Below, piece by piece: positions 32,801-41,870 of a DNA stretch of 64,000 nt. The notes below the pieces were generated by a model that saw only the letters and a list, made by a program, of their open reading frames with translations, had not been told where the DNA came from and did no database searches. Position 1 is the stretch's first letter, and the number at the start of each line of letters is the position of its first letter. The stretch is taken from NCBI GenBank assembly GCA_027579435.1, contig JANBPK010000713.1, positions 1 to 64,000 of the forward strand. Reading direction: 5' to 3'. The translations under genes and the position numbers were made by a program. The stretch is from Candolleomyces eurysporus (taxonomy: Eukaryota; Basidiomycota; Agaricomycetes; Agaricales; Psathyrellaceae).

Positions 32801-33057
32801 TGAATCTTGCCAATGCATTTCTATCCCAATTCAACCAAAATGGAGCTCTGGATGACCTCAATGAATCAATATCACATTGTCGTGAGCTACTGGTTCTCCA
32901 TCCTCCTGGACACAGATACCGGAAGAGTTTGGTAGAATTCCTTGTGTCGCTTCTTAAAATGCGATGTGAAGCGGTTGAAGACGATCGGGATTATGAAGAA
33001 GTCGAGGATTTGAGGGCGGAGTTAGATGTTTTTCACCGGGAAAGGGCGAATAGATAG
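29872..33057 (+). CDS. NACHT-TPR NLR-like protein
   Basis: 1,061-aa STAND-class ATPase of the fungal NLR-like type, thought in fungi to act in non-self recognition. Residues 1-40 are short and variable (EYLPDSRKLEIEELCEEEL precedes the NTPase). Walker A is IHGPAGIGKSTLAGHL (about residue 50), Walker B is PLIIIIDAMDEWRD (about 145), followed by KFIITDRLNP (sensor-like). A helical region then leads to ten tandem 45-residue TPR-like repeats from about residue 564 to 1013 and a short acidic/basic end (EEVEDLRAELDVFH). No effector domain is seen at the N-terminus, so one may be encoded by an unlocated upstream exon; an in-frame stop lies 9 nt before the ATG. Two Ns fall in repeat 3. Confidence 0.88.
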   Translation: MPERGQLDGLPKHPDMSAKQTEYLPDSRKLEIEELCEEELSGTDLVLCIHGPAGIGKSTLAGHLSDEFRSTGRLAATVFLGGFSTDTSGPETIVKMTAREIGSIHPRAIPKIVEAIDQCHGTSLENHLHKYILEPLRSLSHPQPLIIIIDAMDEWRDHPTFINALAHLNSQSHVVKFIITDRLNPCASRLPGIEKISIYTYALGPISKEVIKAYFRKHLETVPWVGGRTATPADVEKLTELSGGLPVWASTVIALLSHRFSESPPHEILEEIVGSRRQVGGSDGLGELYRKALSRLFPSLEGQRQFLRYLAATIVLQEPLSPSDFSILSGIPSHLIDRIQFALTALQTRSAPLSSEEMVHPASTLFHQSFLDYVQATVTGNSFSISAVDAHSMLGLTCLKQLPSLPLSHHASHLRDHQGYAVKYWPFHVSKGTPRANDQWSQTEHCSTLLKLTVETQHQWPTLFLESFMPEETGSITENVGPEDSMVLILMALFDRLRGIGEDCWGFQIACLEVAVRIDDGDAMVWSFLGNCYKAMGHRTGSLHMYEEAAVVFRHALRLQTDVHPDRAESLHDVANALMCCYKQNGHRNILNEAISSYGEALALRPAPHPDRSASLNNLANALQSLYERDGGIKTLNKVISLNREALALRPTPHPDRSTSLSNLAGALQSLYECDGGIRIXNEXVSLNREALALRPTPHPDRSMSLSNLAGALHSLYECDGSTRTLNEVISRSREALALCPAPHPHRSGLLNILANALRSVYSQNGDIKALNESVSLHREALALHPAPHPDRFVSLNNLAYALHSLHECSGGIKTLNEVISLNREALALCPIPHPCRPMSLNNLANALQSLYECSGGIKTLSEAISLHREALALRPAPHPDRSLLLNNLAGALQSLYECNSNIKTLTEAISLNREALTLCPEIHPDRSMTLNNLANALQSLHKCNGCTKTLDEAISLHHEALTLRPAPHPDRPQSLMNLANAFLSQFNQNGALDDLNESISHCRELLVLHPPGHRYRKSLVEFLVSLLKMRCEAVEDDRDYEEVEDLRAELDVFHRERANR
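31561..32910 (+). repeat. Ten tandem 135-bp repeats encoding TPR-like units
   Basis: Each 135-bp unit encodes 45 residues on the plan HPDRSxSLNNLANALQSLYE, x-GGIKTLNEVISL, REALALRPAP. Ten full units fit exactly between 31561 and 32910, with a half unit before. Units 2-4 and 6-9 are most alike at DNA level, suggesting recent expansion or homogenisation. Confidence 0.88.
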
Positions 33058-33339
33058 GGACACTTATTCAGNGCTGACACATATGTAGTTGTACAAGGAC
33101 TGTCGNAGCGAAGTGAGGCGTTGTTCTCCAAGAACGAGGCTCAGGTTTACTACTCGAGCTCCATTCAGTCTGTAGAATTGTCGGGTCAGGAGAATGTCGA
33201 CGATGATCNTCATGGTAAGGGGTACCATCGAGCCCCTGCATCCAGAGGCTTTTGNAGGACTCTGNTCGGGCACCCGAGCGGTATTCAGCAAGCCTTTCGA
33301 CTGAAGGTTGCTNTAGCCTANGTGCTAATTTGGCTATNA

Positions 33340-33620
33340 TGACCGTATCCATNGCATGCTGAAGAGTAGGAGCGAGGACTGCACGCTGGAATCATCGGTG
33401 AGCTCCTTCGCATCCACATCGTACGATGGGCGAAAAGGTTGTTTCATTGCACAGTGACTGAAGAAAAAATGTCCGTGCGNGCTTGGTCGACGCGATTTCC
33501 GGATCGCTCTGCAAGTCTNACATTTTGTGTCAANGCGGCCAATCACCGAAATCCAGTTCCATCACTCNTTGACACCTGGCTCGGGAAGAGCAAATGTAAC
33601 GGTTCCAAGCGGTCTTCTTC
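33340..33620 (-). pseudogene. Relic of the F-box gene
   Basis: Minus-strand fragments match the first two exons of the F-box gene at 28.1 kb: LEPLHLLFPSQ (for LDPLDLLSLGQ) ending at a GT donor whose flank, GTGTCAANGAGTGATGG, parallels GTGAGTGATGG. Then TCRAIRKSRRPS and FRPSYDVDAKELTDD match TCRAIRRIASTK and FGPSYDVDAMDLAD. The match stops soon after. Frames are broken and several Ns are present. Confidence 0.7.
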
Positions 33621-33991
33621 NTAGCAAAGCTTGCAGAATGTTCTNTAAAGGGCGAGNGTGCCGGAGAGTCCGGTGTAGCTTTGATGGACTTTGAAGTTGG
33701 CGGCGGGGCAGGTCCGGTAGACCGATCCAGTTTTTCGTGTTTGNAGGATACCANGTGAAATTCGATACACAGATACCAGGCTGCCGGGAACATTCAAGGA
33801 AAGTTACGTNTGGAGCCGCCAGCTGNACTACACANCCCACTAGAGGCTAGACGGGACTGTACATTTTACCAAAATATCTGAACATGATGCTACGTAAATA
33901 AGCTCGAATTGNGTTGCCTAACGAGTCAGGATCGAGCATAAATGAACGACGTNCCGGAACCGAGCGAGTTAGCTTATGACTCTGGTATAAC

Positions 33992-35278
33992 TTGCCAAAG
34001 AAAAGTCCGCATGACNCCTCCAAAAAGCATAAAGCCCCGACCCGAACGAACGGGATCCCCATTCCAACCCTCGAGCCTCCAACTAAAACAATGCCTCGTA
34101 TCTTGTCGCTCTCACCCACTGCCATACTCCCCAAACCCTACCCTCGTCGACTTCACGTCCCGGGTGGCATAGTCCCCAAGCACGAGCTCTACCTTGACCT
34201 CTCCAGTCTGGAAGACAAAGGTTGGTCAGGACCTGGCGCCCCACCACCCGGTTTCTTCAACCGTCCTTCCACAAGGGCCGACTGGCTACCTTCCATCCGG
34301 GAAGCCATCGCCAGCCACAAGGACATCGACGCAATCAATATCTATCGCTGCAACTCAGCCGAGTGGCCGAGCGCAGAACTCTGGAAAGCCTTATCGGGAG
34401 CCCGGCCAACGCATCTCGAGCTTAATGCCGGTGCTTTGGAGGAATGCAATTACGCTGGGTTGCNAGACGTCGAGACCGCTTGGCCGCTGAAGAGCGTGTA
34501 CCTCTCTTGCTGTGGGGGCGATGGACAACGGGACCGGGAAGGAGAGGATGGTGAGGATGGCCCGCAGAGGTTCAAGCCCTCTTTCCCAGCGCGTTATGCG
34601 AATATCAAGAATCTGGTTCTTCATTACGCGCTGAGCAGCACGCTGTACTTCTATCCGGAGGGTGGGGCCAACAATCTTCGTTCNTTGACNATCCTGGAGA
34701 ACGACTTCGTCACAACGTTCGCTCGTACTGTTTCCTGCAACCCGCTGATGCTCCAAACGCTGCGTTCAATAACGCTGGGCGGTCAATTCTACATTNCGGC
34801 GGAGAAGGAGGATGTCGAACAGATGAATACTTTCTTCCGCAATGCGAAGGCACTNGTGGACATCGAGTTGGNGTTGAACGACGCGGAGTCTTCCGTCTTG
34901 GGGCCAGATGACGAAGGTGACGGTGANGACCAAACCACTTCCNCTTCCCCCTCTCCATATCTTGGTATTTCCGACGTGCTTCCAGCGTCCCTGAAGTCNG
35001 TCTCCTTCCGTGGTCCAGCCAACAAGGTCATGCTAAAAGACGTCGACAGTTGGATTCGCAATGCCAAACGAGCGGCTTGGTTGCCGAACCTGCGCACCGT
35101 TGCGCTCAAGCTGGACCTGCCGAATCGCCTGGAGAGGGCCGAGTTGGATGCCGCAGCCCAGGAGGAACTTGACGCCAAGGTTAGGGAGTTGCTTGCTGTG
35201 CTTGCGAAGCGGGATCCGGCGGTACAGATCGTGGAGCCTCGCCCGCTGAAGGAGCTGGAGTACCCTCTTGAGTTCTGA
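33992..35278 (+). CDS. HIPGG-family protein 4
   Basis: 428 aa, one uninterrupted ORF with several Ns. Landmarks: RRLHVPGGIVPKHELYLDLS, PTHLELNAGALEECNYAGL, TAWPLKSVYLSCCGGDG, PSFPARYANIKNLVLHYAL, LYFYPEGGANNLR, ARTVSCNPLMLQTLRSITL, LGISDVLPASLK, VSFRGPANKVML, AAWLPNLRTVALKLD and the terminal VEPRPLKELEYPLEF. The start at 33992 gives a lysine-rich leader. An internal ATG near 34091 (MPRILSLSP) sits at the usual distance from HVPGG and is an equally good start. It lies next to the F-box relic, and member 3 is beside the intact F-box gene. Confidence 0.82.
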   Translation: MPKKSPHDXSKKHKAPTRTNGIPIPTLEPPTKTMPRILSLSPTAILPKPYPRRLHVPGGIVPKHELYLDLSSLEDKGWSGPGAPPPGFFNRPSTRADWLPSIREAIASHKDIDAINIYRCNSAEWPSAELWKALSGARPTHLELNAGALEECNYAGLXDVETAWPLKSVYLSCCGGDGQRDREGEDGEDGPQRFKPSFPARYANIKNLVLHYALSSTLYFYPEGGANNLRXLXILENDFVTTFARTVSCNPLMLQTLRSITLGGQFYIXAEKEDVEQMNTFFRNAKAXVDIELXLNDAESSVLGPDDEGDGXDQTTSXSPSPYLGISDVLPASLKXVSFRGPANKVMLKDVDSWIRNAKRAAWLPNLRTVALKLDLPNRLERAELDAAAQEELDAKVRELLAVLAKRDPAVQIVEPRPLKELEYPLEF

Positions 35279-36328
35279 AATCGCAGCTTACATTCTTTTG
35301 ATAATTTTTCTTGAAACCCTTTTCAACCCTCCCACCTCAGTCCACACTCGATAGAAAAGTTTGTCAGTACTCACTGTGTGTAACAAATATCAACTCTTTG
35401 ACCCATTCTACCACAAGCGACCGCGATTACTATTCCGTCGTTTCCTCAATGTTCTTTCTGCGCCAAGTCGTTCATCTGAGTAGGAGTCGGTGTTGCCTAC
35501 CTTCGGNGATACGATATGGCCCGAAGCTCACTNGTTGGNTCCGCCATTCATGTTGAGATAGTGGGTAGGGATCGTGCNACGGCTCGACTCAGAGCGAGTT
35601 CGAGCCAAAGCCTCGGCTTGTGCTTTTCCTCGGTCTGTAGATGTTAGTATAGCCTGNAGCCGCTAGGCGAATGAAGGNCAAGAAAGATCCTTCATGTTGA
35701 ACGGGCACGAGGTTAGGGTTGTCNCATCTTGGTTAGGGTTAGTCCAACAGTGGCGGCCACAAAGCAGCCTGTCTTTGTCCCTCATCCTCGCTCTTGTCCA
35801 GGTCTCAAGAGTGTCGCGAAAGCTTCTTTTGGCTACAGCCATGACTCTCCGAATACTGAGTACAGCCATGCAACGCTTCAGAGTTACTTGTAACAGCGGG
35901 CTCAATGGGATGGCCTCTGAATCTNATCCGGCTCCGTTGCGCTCGGTGAGCGAATTCTATCTGATGTGGAAGATGAATAGCTCAATATTGGGATATGATA
36001 TAGCTATTNAGGTCTTCAAAATCTATCTGACTTCGCCTCTGAGCCGGAGATGATGCCAGCTTCGGAGTCCAGGAGGCGAAGACGNTCTNGTCCCGTCAGC
36101 GCATCGCAAGGTTGTTGCGCGATTCCTGACAGCTTTTACTGCATTTCGAGAAACATTCAACTCATAAACAGGACTCTGCGTGTCTGATAGTCCCTGACCC
36201 GCCCACGTTTAGCAAGAAGCATGCCAAAGAATATCCAAACTTCTTCTCATATCCCGACTCCTTCACGGATCTTTCACGCTTGCCATGGCTACCTCGGTAG
36301 GCCAGTCAGCTGACGAGCCTCGGCCTGG
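35279..36328. other. Intergenic, no confident gene
   Basis: Single Ns are frequent. The frame at 35694-36053 has no motif. Two GGTTAGGGTT words occur at 35711-35720 and 35731-35740, telomere-repeat-like but only two copies. Confidence 0.45.
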
Positions 36329-36739
36329 TTGTGGAGCTTTAACATCGCTCAAGCCTCTTTGGATCCTTCTTCTCCCTNANNAGCGCCTGCGAGATCTTAT
36401 TCGAAGCTCACCTTATCGCNCAGAAGAACTAACAATGACCTCCCATACCCTCATTGCCGCGCGCGCGAGAATCTACGAGGCCTTCTTAACGTTATTTCGA
36501 AGGTCGCCGGTGCTTATGTTTTTCCTCAACCTCGGAAGATCTCAGGTCCATTCATTGGACGTGGGCGAACTCCGGAGCTTCGTTTGGGGGTCATCATCCT
36601 TGGAGTTCTTGCTTGCGCCCTTTCTGCGACCATCGCTCATTCNTTATGGTGGCGACTTGGTGATATGGAAGTTGCTAGAAAGCGATTCCCTCTGAGCGGC
36701 CCGTATGGTGTGACAGGTTCTCCGTTAACCCCATCTTAG
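36329..36739 (+). CDS. Possible exon of a one-helix membrane protein
   Basis: Not recognised. The open frame includes NVISKVAGAYVFPQPRKISG, then ELRLGVIILGVLACALSATI (a transmembrane helix) and ends SGPYGVTGSPLTPS at 36739. Proline-rich residues precede it. The initiator is not visible: the frame opens at a TTG, and a candidate ATG at 36285 or 36221 would need an intron. Three Ns lie near 36378-36381. It ends 84 bp before the DUF1996 gene. It may be a real gene, a broken one, or chance. Confidence 0.35.
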   Translation: MWSFNIAQASLDPSSPXXAPARSYSKLTLSXRRTNNDLPYPHCRARENLRGLLNVISKVAGAYVFPQPRKISGPFIGRGRTPELRLGVIILGVLACALSATIAHXLWWRLGDMEVARKRFPLSGPYGVTGSPLTPS

Positions 36740-36822
36740 GACCTGGCGAGCATAAAATAGGCGAGGAACGAGACTTATTTTCTTGTGTTCCTGTTCGTCA
36801 GTGGCTCCTGTTATCGCACAAC

Positions 36823-38579
36823 ATGAACTGGAAACAATTGGTTACCCTGGTCGCTGTCGGCCTTTCTGCGCCATGGCAAGCACAAGCCATGATTCGATTC
36901 GGGTGCTCGCAGTTGGTGACGCAGAGATTCGATCCGTAAGTCCCGCAANGCTTAAATTGCTTCTCCAACTGAAAAGCAATTATGACTAGATTGGTCACTC
37001 CAGGCATCGTTTCTCCTCACGTTCACCAAATCATTGGCGGTGTGAGTCTTCAACCTTCCTTGTCAGATTACGTATTCTGACGCTGGTATTGCTCTCCTTA
37101 CCGTCCCTGATNTGACCATCACCAGAATGCGTAAGTAAATTCTATCACTGTTCCTCACCTTGTTGTTGCTGACATAGTCCCGAAACGGATCAGATTCAAT
37201 CTTACAATGGACCACGACTTGGATCTCCCGTCACTCTCGACCTGTACCACCTGCCGTTTCAAAGAGGACTTTTCAAACTACTGGACTGCAGTCATGTACT
37301 TCAAGCANCCTAACGGAACCTTCTTCCGTGTCCCTCAAAAGGCAAACCACTACACCGGTGACCCCAGCGGCGGCATGACGATCTACTACATCCAACCGCC
37401 TACTAACGAGAAGGTCACTTCCTTCCCCAAGGTACGCTCACGGTGTCGTATNATCGACTGAAAATGGGNCNCTGAACAATCACGCGTCGTCAGGGCTTCC
37501 GTATGATTACTGGAAATCCTATGCTGCGTTCCAGGAAGCAGCTGAACCCGGAGGGTGCCGAGGCTTGGTCCTTGTCGTTCAGGTGCTGGGAGACCGAAGG
37601 CTTCTTCGATCCGTCCAACTCTTACCCACCTGGAGCCGGCCCATACGACACCGTCGCCTTCCCTAACAAATTCTGCGCTGGTGGCATTCGTGCTAACATT
37701 TTCTTCCCTTCGTAAGTCTCTGGCCTTCATTGCCATTAAATACAGAGTGGGANGCTCAAGTAATGCCCTCTTGTTTGCAGGTGCTGGGACGGCAAGAATA
37801 TTGACAGCCCAGACCACGCCGTATGTGCTCCAACAAATNTTTCCCCGTGTGTCANTATTAACCGTGTTCGAATNATAGAGCCACGTCGCATTCCATGAGG
37901 GCAAGGTCAACCCTAACATTGGTATCATTTTGATGGACGGCAAATGCCCTGCNAGTCATCCTGTCCGGATCCCGCTTCTCTTCTACGAGACCTTCTGGGA
38001 TACTAGGCCATTCAAAGACATGTGGCCTACCGACGGTAGCCAGCCTCTCGTTCTCAGTCAGGGTGACCCGTACGTTTCCTCGAAATCACGCTTTTAAATT
38101 GATCAAAGCTCATCGGTACTGCGTTAAATTGATGATAGAACCGGTTACGGACATCATGCCGACTACATTTTCGGATGGGAAGGAGACTCCTTGCAACGTG
38201 CGATGGACACCTGCTATGACGGTTTCGGATGGCCAGAGGCGTGCCCTGAACTCACCGTCCTGTCCGACGAAGAAATCAACAAGTGTGTGCAATCCGTTCA
38301 GGTGAACGAGGACGTCGAAGGAGGTGAGCATAATTCCCTTCATCCTTTCCCCGGGTTATAAGGGTTGGCGATAATGATACTGACTTGGTGTTTTCTCTTT
38401 CTCCAGTTCCTCTGGCCGCCCTTCCTGGNTGCAACCCGNTTCAAAACGGNCCTCAACCTGCGACCGCGATTGAGAATTGCAGCGCTGTCTCGACCACTGG
38501 CATTCCCCCNGCTGCTACACCGGCCTCAAACATCCCACCGTCTCGGATTGTTCGCTCAGTGATAACCCCTGCCGCATGA
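36823..38579 (+). CDS. DUF1996 secreted protein 1
   Basis: Secreted fungal protein with a DUF1996 domain; the function is unknown, and some relatives carry WSC carbohydrate-binding domains. The start at 36823 gives a signal peptide (MNWKQLVTLVAVGLSAPWQA) and then RFGCSQLVTQRFDP, the DUF1996 opening. Short exons follow: [136 protein letters not shown] and a Pro/Thr-rich tail ending ITPAA. At least nine introns. CATAAAATAGG at about 36748 may be the TATA element. Several Ns fall in the exons and introns without destroying the reading. Confidence 0.88.
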
Positions 38580-38821
38580 GCTTCTCAGAATGATGTTTAG
38601 TTTCCGGCTGNTGTGTTACATATANGTCTCGCTTATTCTTTCCCTTCACTGAAATTGTCACTACCANCTNGTTCGTAGTATNATTATCAAATTCAATTGG
38701 AAATTATGTTCGATGCACTACAATCTTCTCTGAGTACAGAACACGGGTGGGAAACTNGCTACTAATAATACACGAATTTGAAGAANGGGTTTAAAAGGAG
38801 TGGATCATGGGGGTTGANCAT

Positions 38822-39222
38822 TTAGCAGTTGCATTCGCCGGTCTTGCACTGGCAGCTAAAGATTGTTTCGATGTCAGCATNACATCCAACTATTGAACTC
38901 GACGAAGCAAACGTACTTGGTACAGGTGCAGGAGCTCGACCCGCATCCAGAGCTGGACGACTGNTTCGTAGGGGGTTGCTCCGGCTGCCCACAGGTGCAG
39001 CTGAAGNATTCCAGTCGTGATTAGTTCAACANCAAACTAACGGAGGTTGGACCNAACGTACGAGTTGCCGCAGGAGCAATCGNCCTTGCACGAGCAGTTG
39101 NTATTGTTGCAAGTGTAGGACACGGGGACGGTGTAGATTTGAGAGACCTGAAACAAAGGGACGACGTCGAACGAGAGTTAAAACCGCTGGTGACGCCTGA
39201 ACGATGGGGATGAGCGCACCAT
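38822..39222 (-). CDS. Metallothionein, 14 cysteines
   Basis: 68-aa metal-binding protein assembled from four exons: 39220-39222 (the ATG alone), 39062-39147 (86 nt), 38917-39000 (84 nt) and 38822-38855 (34 nt). The sum is 69 codons and all introns are GT-AG. It starts MVSQIYTVPVSYT. Two cysteine clusters of seven follow, CNNxNCSCKxDCSCGNSCTC and CGSSSCTCTNCQCKTGECNC, separated by a Gln/Pro/Ser linker of 15 residues. C-x-C pairs, absence of histidine and aromatic residues in the clusters, and size fit fungal copper/zinc/cadmium metallothioneins. Two positions are N and leave residues undetermined. It is convergent with DUF1996 gene 1 and lies in the gap before DUF1996 gene 2. Metal specificity cannot be read from sequence. 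Confidence 0.85.
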
Positions 39223-39319
39223 TGTGGATAGTTTAGAGAGATGAGNATNTAATCAAGTGTGTCNAGAGAGCAATGGNTGTAATGAATGAAGCTGAGGTTC
39301 TTGGAGAGGCAGGGAGCAG

Positions 39320-39327
39320 CTTTTATC
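39320..39327 (-). promoter_or_regulatory. TATA-like element of the metallothionein gene
   Basis: GATAAAAG on the minus strand about 100 nt upstream of the ATG at 39222. I did not find a clear copper-response motif. Confidence 0.4.
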
Positions 39328-39732
39328 ACCGTCTGAGATTTATTTGTCCGTTATTTGTGGTGTAATTCTGACTAGCGTGGAAGCCTGTGGAGGTCCGTCC
39401 ATAAAATGCCTCATTGGTGGCTGTGAGACGAGGCAAATGTGCGGAACCAATCACTGGCGTTTGATCGTGGAGATGATTGCCCTGCTGACCGATAGCTGCT
39501 CCTATGACGCGGGATCCGTACTAAGCGAGGCATATGGTGAGGCACTTAGGGTTCACATGGATGCGTCGTAGTCGCGTGNACCACCTCATTCTCCTTTCGA
39601 GCACCCTTTTGGAGCGATATTTGTGGAACGTGATGCAAAGCTTGGTCACCGGAAATGAATGGTATCCATAAGCAAGTCTTATGTAGACGTAAGTATACGA
39701 ATGAGTCAANTTCCACTGTCCCGCATATGATT

Positions 39733-41469
39733 TCAGAAAGGTGTCACGATAGCTGGAGGTGAAGTCTGCAGAGGTCCAGCTGTCCCTGTCTTCGGAGGGA
39801 TNGAGTCGCAGAACGGAACTCCAACTTGATGCACTGTGCCCGGGTTGCATACCGTCCATGGCGGAATCACAACGGCAGAAGGTCCTGTTGGCACAGGAGC
39901 CGCAGTCGTCGTCGAAGGAGCGTTACAATTTGGAANCGCAGTCGCCGGTTCAGGTCCACCTTGGAGCGGGTTGCATCCAGGGAGCTTCTCTAAATCTACA
40001 TGGAACGTGTTGAGGAAACGAATTACCNGATCATGTAGTCCGTCACTCACATTGGCCTTCGGTAACTTCTGGCACTTTAGCTCCCTGTTTGCAATTGTTC
40101 ATGCTNTCGGTATCCTGTACCGTTAGGACGGGGCAGTTTGTTGCAATGCCTTCTCCGCCGAAGCACACTTCCATCGCACGTTGGAGGGAGTCACCTTCCC
40201 ATCCGAAGACGTAGTCTGCGTGCTGCCCATAACCAGTTCTGGACAAAATGGGCTTANATGAAGTATCAGGGGACAAGATACGGGAGAAAACTCACGGATC
40301 TCCCATACTAAATACGAATGGTTGCGTTCCGTCTTGAGGCCAAAGAGCAGGGTCGTTGAAAGGTCTGGTATCCCATACAATTTCCATAAACAAAAGTGGG
40401 AGTCTGACCGGATGAGTACNAGGACAATCTGTACCGAACAGTGCTCCGATCGGATGAGCTACATGGCTCTATAAATCGACTGATCAGAGCCGGAAAACCT
40501 TAGNNNANNTGCACCGTACTCACTTCATGGTCAGGGCTATCAAGATCTACCCCATTCCAGCATTGAGGGAAGTAGATATTCGATCGGATCCCACCAGAGC
40601 ATGGAACACTGGGGAACTTGAACGAATCAGCAGGACCAGAACCTGGAAGTCCAACACCGGGATCGCTCCCGACGAAGCACCGGAAACTCGTTGCTGTGGC
40701 TTCCGTCGAAGAAGGGTCAATATCGTTCCTTCGTCTCATCGGATTACCGACTCGCATACGGAAGCCCTAGACAGGATTTGAGGGATGATAGAATGAGTGA
40801 ATTTACGACAAAGCTTTACTTTTCTGAAAGCGACTATNTTAAGGTTTGAAGTCGGTGCTCTCGGTTGGAAATAATAAACCGTCATGCCTCCATCTTGGAT
40901 GCCTGGTCCGGTATTGTGATTGGCCATCTGCGGTACCTATACATTCAAGATGGTTTTAACACACAGAAGCTAGGGATATGCGAGACAGAACTTACTCGAA
41001 TGAAAGACCCATTAGGGTGTTTGAAGTACATAACCGCCGTCCAATAGTTCGATTTGTCCTCAACAAATCTGCATGTCGTACACGTTGACAGTCCGGGAAG
41101 GTCGTTCTCTGGGTCCATGGTAATATTGAATCTGTAAAGCCGTCATGCGCTGATCTTCCAACTTGAAAGTTAGGAAAACATCAGAGAAATGGCTTACGCA
41201 TTCTACAGAAAATGCCTTAGTATACAACGGCCCGGAAGACGAAAAATGAGACTTACACCGCCAACAATCTGGTGAAGATGCGGTGAAACTTCACCGGGAG
41301 TCACCAGCCTGTTCATAGCGGTCAGCGACCTGTACACTTAACGAGAGAAGTGAAGGACTCACGGGTCTAAGCGTTCAGTGACGAGCTGAGAGCATGGAAA
41401 ACGAAGCTGTGCGTAGACAGCGGTAATGGCGAACACCACAATCCAAACGCTTTGCGTGATTCGACGCAT
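39733..41469 (-). CDS. DUF1996 secreted protein 2
   Basis: Second DUF1996 gene. Exon 1 ends with the signal peptide [20 protein letters not shown] and [15 protein letters not shown] before a GT donor. Further exons carry [15 protein letters not shown], the [16 protein letters not shown] equivalent, [93 protein letters not shown] and a Pro/Thr-rich tail ([19 protein letters not shown]) to the stop at 39733. It is closer to DUF1996 gene 3, in tandem on the same strand, than to gene 1. Ns occur near 40504-40509 and elsewhere; they look like base-call gaps rather than mutations. Confidence 0.85.
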
Positions 41470-41870
41470 GGCTCGAGGACTCCGAGAATTCGAAGGGATC
41501 TATCAGGATATAGCTTCTGCCAGGACCTGATTATATACAGGTTCAAGCGATACCCAACATTGCGCTTCTGAATCTTCGCGGCGCATCGTCCCTGAGTTGC
41601 ACCAGCGAGGCAGCAATTCTCAGAGCTCAGCTGACGAACGAGAAGGAATTGGCATTGGCTTCGTATCACTCCACTTCTTCCATGCCTTCGCGATCCACGA
41701 TCCAAGAAAAGGACTCACCGGAACAACAATGGAGGTTGATCGGACGCGTCGTACTCAAGAATGAAAGGAATTGAATTGAGGCGAAAAAATAAAAGCATAC
41801 AACGGCGGTCCGTTTCGCGGCACAACTAATAAACCGGCTTCTCTTGATTCTTCAATCCTACCGCTACTGG

